DNA of 64,000 nucleotides from Pyrocephalus nanus (taxonomy: Eukaryota; Chordata; Aves; Passeriformes; Tyrannidae): contig CM076264.1 of the NCBI GenBank assembly GCA_038380795.1, forward strand, positions 14,568,001-14,632,000, read 5' to 3'. Positions within the stretch are counted from its first letter, which is position 1, and every line of letters starts with the position of its first letter. Shown one piece after another: positions 47,270 through 64,000 of the stretch. The position numbers and the translations under genes are program-made. Under the pieces are notes generated by a model. The model saw only the letters and a program-made list of their open reading frames with translations. It was not told the DNA's origin and did no database searches.

Positions 47270-50200
47270 GCCTCCGAAGATTTAACTCCACACCATTATT
47301 TTGTTCCTTTGCCCAGACTATACAGACCATTGGAGTCAACACAAATCATCTCCAGATGGAGCAATGGTGGGCCAAGCCAGTACAGCTCTCTAGCACTAAC
47401 CCTCACTGCCTGGAGGAGTTTCCTTTGGTGTATTCTCCTGGTATTGGAGCAGTGACTCTCTGCCATACAGCTTTTAGGCAGTTCTTGTCTTGGCACAGTA
47501 GCTAGGGACTCAAGCACTGAAGATGACTTTTGGACTTGTTTGAAGGAGATAAAGTTCCTTAATTTGCTCCTTGACTCAGTATTAAGGAAATAGACCAATA
47601 CTTTTTGAGCAACAGATTGAAGGCTTCCCTGCTTGTATTTGTTCATGTGGCAAAGCACCGTTCTGGCTGGGTATCATGTTGCCTGGGCCCGCAGCTTTAT
47701 CAACTCATTTGTGGTCTTAGACTCATTCAGGAAGCAAGATGGTGTTTGTGTGCCAAACTCAGATTTCATGGCTTCCAGTTGGTGGAAAATGCTGAAAGAA
47801 GAGGGGGAATGTAAACCTTTGGTATTGGCCTCGCAGGTGTGGCAGCAAGGTGTGCTGGCTTGTCAGATAGTAAAGCTCTGATAACTTGAAGCTGACAAGT
47901 TTTGGAAGGTGCTGCCATTAATTTTGTTGTTGTTTTAAACCTGCAGTGCACGTTTGATCTTGTTCCAGCTTCTGTCTTCCAAAGTTCTCAATATTTCTCA
48001 GCTCTAGCTCTGTGTTTGGGTTGTTTGTTTGTTTTTTTTTCCTTTAATTGAGGTGGTTTAAAAAGGAAGATATATAGACAAGGAATACAAGACTTAGTGC
48101 CTATTCCATTCAGTCCTGTGACCCTATTTTGCCTTTAGGGGAGATGTTTTGAGACTCCTGTTGCTCCTGGGGCCACGCAGAGCCCAAACAAGGAGAAAAC
48201 TTTTCTACTGAGAAATAATACAGCTGAGCAGAGGTAATACTAACCCAAACTTTCTCACGTCCTAGCCGTTGTCTGAAGGCAGTGGTGTGAGCTGAGCCAA
48301 ATCAGATCTGGCTTTCAGGCTAACCACACTGCCTGTTAGGAATATAGTTGTGGGAACTGCTACCCACCGTATGGGTTTCCACATCAGCCCAGCTATACTA
48401 AGGCTGAGTACAGACTTGTACAGCTCAGCAGCCCATTCTTCATCCTCACTGCTGAACTGTGCTGCCAACGAGGCCTCGTACTGACTGCTTGGAAGTAGAG
48501 ATTCAAAGAAGATGCTAAAAATTAAAAACCACATTAAGAAAGTCAGGCCCCTTTCCCATCCTTTGAGATTGCTTGCTTTCCTGAAGCTGGCCTTAGGACA
48601 CGCGTCTTGTCTGTCTTTTCTGTGGCTTGGTAGACTTGGGAGGAGCAGAGTAACACACCTGAGGTAGGAAGCACAGGGAGTCTGTTGTGGAGGAAGCCAG
48701 TTGAAGATTTCTTCTCTTTTGGCCTGGCAGCAGGAGTGGTCATCCTCCGTGGGTCTGGCCTAAGTCCATCCTCTCACAGCTCTCCTGTCACAGCTGTTGG
48801 CACAGGTTCAGCTTAATCCTCAGGTTGGGATCCCCCTCCCTTCCTATGTGCTGGTTACTGTGCACAGGGGCACAGACTTGTCAGTTTGCAAAAGCCGAGA
48901 CCGCTGGTAGCGAACACGTGACACGGGCTGGAAATTAGAGAGTGTGAATTAGGAAAAAAACCCAGACCACTCAAACCCAAGAAAACAAAAGTGCTTTTTA
49001 TACAAAATGACGCTGGCCTTGCCATCACTGTGGGGCCTGAGACTGAATCCCCTCAGCCTGGGGAATTAAGGTTGAATGTGCGTTTGCTGAATAATTAATG
49101 GAAAAGATGAGACTCCTGACTAGCTGGGATCAGCAGAAATTTATAGTCTCTGTTAGTCACTGGACAGTGCTCAGCCCTGTGCCTTGGCCAGGCAGCATTT
49201 TCACTCTGTTGGGTGAAAAGCCCCGGGGTTTTCAGGCTGCTGAATGTTGTTAAGCGCTGTCCCAGCTGATCTTCGTGGCAGGTTTCCTTCTGATGCTTTC
49301 ATCAGAAATGAAAGAAAAATCTCATTAGCTGATTTATGTGCCCTGTAATGAAAATAAGTGTTCCAGCTATGCTGCTTGCAGCTTTTGCTAGCTGAGCCTC
49401 TGTAATTGTGTCACAGAAGAGACTTGGGCAGGAACTTGCCTTCCTCAATGCTCTGTTCCTTGTTCTCTTAACCCATTTCAACATTCTTACCTGGTTTGTG
49501 ATTTTTAAGAGGAAGTTGGTGACAGAGGGCTTATGTAGGCTGTAAGTGCACCAGTGCTAAACTGGGTTTCACTAAAGTCTTCACTGGAGTTTTACCTTTC
49601 AAGCTGAATGTGCCTTGGACATTGTTTTTATGTCAGAGTCCAAATGTGCCCTCATCTGTCCTTGCAGTAGCCACAGATAAGCTCCAGAAACTTCATCCTA
49701 TCAACATCTACAATTAAAGTAAGAGCACTTTAAAAACCTTATGACACGGCACATTTTACCTAGCAAAATCTATGACATGAAAGGGCATTTTTTTTCCACT
49801 CCGTTCTACCTTTGTAATATTGTGCTCATGATAAACTCCCAGTCTCTGTAGACACCTGAAAGAAAGCAGTGTCCCAGCACGAGGTCAGATTACAAGTTTG
49901 GTTATGTTTTTAAGTACTGATAGCATGGTCTTATTTCTAGAACAGCATATGACAGATACATCTGCTTGTAAACATATGGGAAATTTTTCTTAACTCTGCT
50001 GATCCTCTACTATTCTTTCCTTCTGACAATTCAGCAAACAGAAAGCAGGTGCAAGGATTTTTTGGCAATAAAAAGTTTATGTAACTTGTTATTAAAAGAA
50101 CAAAACGCAATTAAATGGTGGTCTTACAGCGCAGACCTGGCTTTGTGCAGAACTTGGTGGTGAATTTCTGAGATAGACGGTGCACAGAACAAACCAGGAC

Positions 50201-50650
50201 AGCGAGAGTTTTATTTCCCCTTCTTACCAACTGTCTTACTGTAATTACAACTAGAAAAGGCCTGACCCTCAGAAGGCAGTTTGATTAGTCACAGGGGAGA
50301 CCTTGCATATAAAAAATAGGGTATACCTCTTTCCATGAGAGAAATTCTAAGTTTGGGCAAGGTGTAGAGCAGTCCACAGGATAATGGGAACTGGAAGCCA
50401 GACTGGTTGCTGGGTTTGTTTGTTTTAGTGGGATGTAGCTTGTGCCCATAACAGTGCCAGCACATCATTTGTCAAGCACAGTTACCCAGGTTAACTGAAC
50501 CACATTCCTCACCCTTGGGCATTCCTTATTTCACAGTGTGAAAGTGAAGCCATCCGACGTGCTGCATCATCCAGAGTAACAGAGCTTGAGGAAACTAAGT
50601 CTCTACATGAATGGAGATGTTATATTGCATTTTAGGTTGCCTTATGCTGA

Positions 50651-50785
50651 AGTGTCCAAGGCCGGGTTGGATGGGGATCTGAGCAACTTGGTCCAGTGGA
50701 AGATGTCCCTGCCCATGGCTGGTGGGGTTGGAACTAGATGGTTTTTTAAGGTCCCTTCCAACCCCAAACCATTCTATGGTTCTGT
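50651..50785 (+). mobile_element. CR1 LINE 3'-end fragment
   Basis: Blocks AAGTGTCCAAGGCCGGGTTG, GATGGGGATCTGAGCAACTT, GTTGGAACTAGATGG, GGTCCCTTCCAACCCCAAAC and CATTCTATGGTTCTG match the CR1 3' end in order. It is 5'-truncated to about 135 bp. It produces the chance 86-codon frame at 50586-50846. Confidence 0.9.
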
Positions 50786-50972
50786 ACTGTTTCTAGATGA
50801 GCAGAAGCTTGTTTTTAAGGATAGCAATGCACCAGCACCTATCTGAGATTAAAATGCAAGAAATACTTGCAATCAAACCAGTTTAATTCATGTATATTTG
50901 TACAATTTGTATAAAAAAAAAGAAAAATAGGTACTTGCAGACATTAACATAAAGACCAAACAATATTTTCTA

Positions 50973-50978
50973 TTTATT
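50973..50978 (-). terminator. NR3C2: Candidate distal NR3C2 poly(A) signal AATAAA
   Basis: AATAAA on the - strand (TTTATT on +), followed in the transcript direction by a GT/T-rich segment (ATTGTTTGGTCTTTATGTTA). It is the last such signal before the CR1-containing intergenic DNA. Confidence 0.45.
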
Positions 50979-52071
50979 TAAAAAGCTTTAAACATACAGA
51001 AGCAAACCCCTAATTATAAATGCATCATTATGCATAGATTTTACTGTTTACACCATACTGCTGGCTGCTTTTATTTTTCATCCAGGAATCTATTTAAACT
51101 CCAAGAATTCTTAAACATTCCTCTGAGCTTCCTGGCCTCAGAACTGCTGTCTGTCTTATCAAGTCATTGACCTCCAGCTGAAAACATTGCTCTAAAAAAA
51201 GTCAAATCTTTAATAAACAATTAAAAGTGCATTAACTGTAGAATTGTTTAATTTCATAAATGTTTAAACAAGTCAGTGAAAAACACCACCCTGTGAATTA
51301 GCTTTTTGCATTATTGATTGTAAAGTATCTTTTTAATAAGATTTTGATATTGCAAACTTTAGTATTTTCTATTTTTTTTTCTGTGCATCTGCTCAAGTTG
51401 CACGATGTGTAGTATTCCTGAAATACCCACTGCAGTACATTAACACTATTTTACATTTTAACTGTGCATACAATGCTCTTGCTGCATATCCCTGTTCCTT
51501 CTTACAACAAAATAATTTAGCTCAATGAACAAAAGCCCACCTCTAAAAGCTGTTATAGTTTGTCTTGTATTTTGCAGGAGACAAATGCCTATTTCATTCT
51601 AAACAAATTCAAAAGAACGTAACTAACTTCCCGGTAGCTAAAAACTAGGGTTGGTTTTTGTTTTTGTTTTTTTTTTCCTGTACACAGGTTTAGATAAAAA
51701 AAGTGATGGCTATTCTGCTTAAGTGTTCTTGATAAGAGAATACTGCCTCTTACAACATCTATATCCAATTGTATCTATTACTTCAATGATCTCTAGCAAA
51801 AAATAATAATCAATGAATGGTTTCATAAACAACAGGTGATTAAAGTAAAGGATTTATTATAATCTGCTTACAGTTGTTTGCAAAGACAGACATACGTTTT
51901 TGCATAAAGATATAAATTGCTTTTTAAAACTAATTTAGTGTGTTTAATTATATGAAGTTTCTGTGAATTATGAATTGTACCAAACCAAGATTAAAAGTAA
52001 TAAGGTACAAAAATAGGAGAAAACAGACAACAATTTGGACTGGGACAGGCATTTAACAGTGAAGTGTAGAA

Positions 52072-52079
52072 TATGGCTT
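52072..52079 (-). promoter_or_regulatory. NR3C2: miR-135 seed match (8mer) in NR3C2 3' UTR
   Basis: The + strand reads TATGGCTT, identical to nucleotides 1-8 of miR-135. The NR3C2 transcript therefore carries the 8mer target AAGCCATA. Mammalian NR3C2 has been reported to be repressed by miR-135a. Confidence 0.6.
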
Positions 52080-52254
52080 TGCTATTTTAGTCAAGCAAAG
52101 TTACTCTGAGACAGAAAAGGAGGCAGTAACTTTGTTAATATAAAAAGCTGCTGCAGACTGTATTCACCCAGAACCTGGCTTTGAAATTTTCTATTTTAGA
52201 CTTTTTTAAAAAAAAAATGTAAATTAAAAGATGGATGTATGACTGTGTCTTTAC

Positions 52255-52262
52255 TGTAAACA
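52255..52262 (-). promoter_or_regulatory. NR3C2: miR-30 seed match (8mer) in NR3C2 3' UTR
   Basis: The + strand reads TGTAAACA, identical to nucleotides 1-8 of the miR-30 family. The transcript carries TGTTTACA. Confidence 0.45.
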
Positions 52263-52491
52263 ACCAGTCTGCATGCTGTATATCTCACGTTGGAAGTTTG
52301 GCTTTCATATTGCTGTGCAGGTCAGTATTTAAAGATCTGCCTATGAATTAGACTTCCAAAATGCAAATAATATATGTATGTATATATTTATATATAAAAA
52401 ACCTCTCTGAATACAGTCTTTACAGATTACCCATTGCATAAGGCAGGTGTCATTTAAAAAGACAAGTAGCGCTGACTGTCTTCAGTGCACC

Positions 52492-52498
52492 AAAGTGC
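52492..52498 (-). promoter_or_regulatory. NR3C2: miR-17-family seed match in NR3C2 3' UTR
   Basis: The + strand reads AAAGTGC, nucleotides 2-8 of miR-17/20/93. The transcript carries GCACTTT. It is the first of two such matches. Confidence 0.4.
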
Positions 52499-52878
52499 AC
52501 CTCAAAATCTGGGTTCAGAAAGGGTGTAGAATTCTTAATTCGACCACCATTTACAAGAAATGCTACATTCCGACCGGCCAAGGGACACGCTAGGGCTCAA
52601 AAATACCAGTGGCACCCAGAGAGAACACTACAGATTAGGACTCTGAAAAACTATTCTATTTAAACATGAGCATATGGTAGCAACAGTTGTGCCTCAGAAA
52701 AGTTCACCTGTCCTCTATTCTACTCCAAAATTTTGTATTCGCTTATAAATTGTGACATAGTGAAAATCACCTCAAAAATTCTCTTCTTTGCAGTCTTATT
52801 TTTGAGACAAAATCAGACCAACTGAGTTGAACTTGTAGTGTGAACATTTGTCTTCTCAGATGTATTCTGAGTATTACA

Positions 52879-52888
52879 AAAGTGCTTA
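52879..52888 (-). promoter_or_regulatory. NR3C2: miR-17-family seed match, extended, in NR3C2 3' UTR
   Basis: The + strand reads AAAGTGCTTA, matching miR-17 nucleotides 2-11, so pairing extends beyond the seed. It is the second miR-17-type site, about 390 bases from the first. Confidence 0.45.
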
Positions 52889-53455
52889 GAAAAGTACATG
52901 CTTTTTAGTTTATCACTAAAAATTCTACTCAGCTAATCTGCCCATATCAGTACCTTACCACCCCTCTCACCAGTACAAATGTCTCCAATATACTTACTGT
53001 AATGATCTGCATGTTCCCTTCATCATAATCGCCCTCCCCTCTCTGAAATAATAATCTGACCTTTTAAGATGTTTCATATTTCCAGTATTCAAAGGAAAAA
53101 AAAAAAAACAACCAACAAAAAAACCAAACAATCTGGGAAACCTTAGTAAAAAAAAAAGAAAAATCATTCAACGGGTTGCTCACCCCCGTTCCCCTGAGAG
53201 AGAAAGGGAATAGAGGGCAAGAACTCACTAGATCATTAAGCTGGCAAAAGCTTTGGAGAGAGATCGTAGTTTGTCTTGTTAAATGAAACCTTCGTAAAGT
53301 GGCAAACACAACATAGTGTAGTTTCCTACGGATTTATGAAGCAGAATCTCTAAGATGTGCTCAAGTCACATACGCTTGCAAGAGAGACAAAAAGGGAGGA
53401 AAATATAGAGGAAAATAGAAAGGCTTAAAACACAACTGAAAAGGTTAAGCGTGGT

Positions 53456-53463
53456 TATTTACA
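53456..53463 (-). promoter_or_regulatory. NR3C2: Pumilio response element in NR3C2 3' UTR
   Basis: The + strand reads TATTTACA, so the transcript carries TGTAAATA, which fits the PUM consensus UGUANAUA exactly. Confidence 0.45.
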
Positions 53464-53503
53464 ACAGATACTGTAGGATGGTAAATTAGATATGATGCTA
53501 AAA

Positions 53504-53510
53504 AAGGCAC
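53504..53510 (-). promoter_or_regulatory. NR3C2: miR-124 seed match (7mer-m8) in NR3C2 3' UTR
   Basis: The + strand reads AAGGCAC, nucleotides 2-8 of miR-124. The transcript carries GTGCCTT. miR-124 has been reported, like miR-135a, as a regulator of mammalian NR3C2. Confidence 0.55.
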
Positions 53511-53900
53511 AGCTTTCCCTTTCTTAAATACACTGTAAACGGTTCATTATGCATGCAGAACATTTCACTTTACAAAAAAATTACCTTGTTTGTTTAGACA
53601 AAGATAGTACTTAAATAGTCTCCAGCAAAATAGAGTTCTTTCAAAAATACTTTCCCGTTCATCCTATTAACCATTAAAGATTTTTTGTCTCATTTACAAA
53701 AGTTCCTTACACCTTATTTCAGGTCCTTCACAATTTATACATACAGCAATGTACAGTACAGCAAAAGACTGCAAAAAATTATTTGTAAAGCCAGCACAAT
53801 AGATACTATAAATTGATACCAGGGCATTTGTTTTTCACATCTTATCCTTTTTTAATTAAATAGTAAATGGACACTTAACACAGTGTATATCATCTATGAT

Positions 53901-53941
53901 GGGATAACATGGGATAACAAATGCCACAGGTGGGGATAACA
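53901..53941. repeat. Three copies of GGGATAACA in NR3C2 3' UTR
   Basis: GGGATAACA lies at 53901-53909, 53911-53919 and 53933-53941. In the transcript this is TGTTATCCC three times in 41 bases. No known protein-binding consensus was recognised. Confidence 0.85.
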
Positions 53942-54221
53942 GAGTATTCCACACCAAATGTTCTGTTATTACTTTACACGTTAGGGTTTGTGTGTGTGTA
54001 TATATGTGTATATATATAGTTTTTGTTTGTTTTTTTTACAAGAAAAGAATATTAATGCCCCATATTGACTTTACGTTTTATGTGCAAACCAAGGGTAAGC
54101 TTTAAAAAGTTCTCATTAGTTCTCGAACCCTTTTAAAACAAGCAAACAATACCAGAAACTACATGGCATATTTAAAACTCCATCTGTTAAAATATCAAAA
54201 TCAAAGAGTTATTGACTAGAT

Positions 54222-54230
54222 ATGGCTTTT
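54222..54230 (-). promoter_or_regulatory. NR3C2: miR-135 seed match (8mer, extended) in NR3C2 3' UTR
   Basis: The + strand at 54221-54230 reads TATGGCTTTT, identical to nucleotides 1-10 of miR-135, about 250 bases from the stop codon. It is the stronger of the two miR-135 sites. Confidence 0.6.
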
Positions 54231-54478
54231 CATCCAGAGGAACAGGAACATTTTCTAAGTGTTTTAGGGTTATGGGGTAATTTCCAAACATCTAGGTCTT
54301 GCCAAATCCAAGTCAACTTCTTTCCATTCCCCAAACCCTTCATATGATTTTAGACTATTCAGAGACTGCTGAACAAGTGTAAATAGCATGTTTAAAATAT
54401 GGTTTCTTGGGTCCTTCATGGGTGTGGAATAACACAGGGAAACTTAAGGCAAAGTTCTTCCATTTAAGACATTTTCTA

Positions 54479-54634
54479 TCACTTCCTGTGAAAGTACAGG
54501 GGCTTGGCATTCCCAGATTCCACCTTTGGTAGCTGGTCACTGATGATTTCCACCAGCATGGCTGGAAACTCTACTTTCAGTGCCTGAGACTCTCGGAAGG
54601 TGTAGAAGCAGAATTCCAATAAGTCACTAACAAG
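54479..54634 (-). CDS. NR3C2: NR3C2 last coding exon (C-terminus of ligand-binding domain, AF-2)
   Basis: This exon has 156 nt: 51 codons plus TGA at 54479-54481. On the - strand the acceptor is TTTCTTTCTCTCTTTCAG, and the exon enters in phase 0. It encodes [20 protein letters not shown] and [20 protein letters not shown], and then [11 protein letters not shown]. By alignment to human MR (984 residues) this is 934-984. Cys942 and Thr945 of the steroid pocket are present, as are Phe956 and helix 12/AF-2 with Glu962, which contacts coactivator LXXLL motifs. The C-terminal F extension required for receptor folding is intact. One difference from my recollection of the human protein is Gln at position 950 (human His). 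The product acts as a hormone-dependent transcription factor. Confidence 0.97.
   Translation of the reverse strand, partial: LVSDLLEFCFYTFRESQALKVEFPAMLVEIISDQLPKVESGNAKPLYFHRK

Positions 54635-64000
<9,366 letters not shown>

Larger units (their letters stand above)
46611..50950. other. Intergenic region between convergent ARHGAP10 and NR3C2
   Basis: About 4.3 kb without a recognised gene. It holds a poly-A tract (46978-46998), a poly-C tract (47246-47269), a moderately GC-richer stretch from about 48100 to 49500 and a CR1 fragment (about 50651-50785). Open frames around 47213-47881 and 48262-48743 overlap one another on both strands and look like chance. The boundaries depend on the two inferred poly(A) sites. 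Confidence 0.65.
50951..54478 (-). other. NR3C2: NR3C2 3' UTR (about 3.5 kb, end inferred)
   Basis: AT-rich sequence after the stop codon with no coding potential on the - strand. It contains the miRNA seed matches and Pumilio element listed separately, TA/CA-type microsatellites near 52371-52400 and 53991-54018 and, at 53901-53941, three copies of a 9-mer. A mammalian NR3C2 3' UTR is also kilobases long. The extent here depends on the AATAAA at 50973-50978 being used. Other AATAAA copies (for example 51070-51075 and 51853-51858, - strand) could give shorter forms. Confidence 0.6.

Noticed and set aside
47213..47505. Frames with a polyproline run
   Set aside because: The proline run is an artefact of the C24 tract, read in two frames at once.
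50586..50846. 86-codon open frame between the two genes
   Set aside because: Most of it is translated CR1 3'-end sequence, which is noncoding.

Overview
The window is nuclear DNA from a vertebrate, almost certainly a bird. It is AT-rich, with long introns, GT-AG splice sites and many homopolymer tracts. Several interspersed repeats have the CR1 LINE 3' end typical of avian genomes, including one ending in the ATTCTATGAT-type terminal repeat. No bacterial, phage or CRISPR-like organisation is present. The species cannot be fixed from the sequence alone.

Two protein genes are present, both as 3' portions, facing each other tail to tail. From the left edge to about 46.6 kb, on the + strand, lies the 3' part of ARHGAP10 (GRAF2/PSGAP), a BAR-PH-RhoGAP-SH3 protein. 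Its last five coding exons are at 9565-9715, 24610-24772, 35132-35263, 36727-36818 and 45637-45725. They join in frame into 208 residues plus a stop: a Pro/Ser-rich linker followed by the C-terminal SH3 domain. From about 50.95 kb to the right edge, on the - strand, lies the 3' part of NR3C2 (mineralocorticoid receptor). It comprises its last coding exon (54479-54634), a long 3' UTR of about 3.5 kb, one long intron, and most of the penultimate exon (63868 to beyond 64000). Together these exons encode the C-terminal 95 residues of the ligand-binding domain.

Between the two genes is roughly 4.3 kb of intergenic DNA with a 24-base poly-C tract, a 21-base poly-A tract and a CR1 fragment. The rest is intron, with CR1 fragments, probable relics of older amniote repeats, and simple repeats. 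No promoter, RNA gene, complete gene or additional convincing protein-coding ORF was found. Most open frames in this window are chance ORFs in introns.

The two genes are not known to act in one pathway. Their pairing is positional: ARHGAP10-NR3C2 mirrors the paralogous pair ARHGAP26-NR3C1, which is also convergent. The most interesting functional layer is the NR3C2 3' UTR. It holds strong seed matches for miR-135 (two), miR-124, miR-30 and the miR-17 family, plus a Pumilio element. I found no undescribed biological system and do not claim one.
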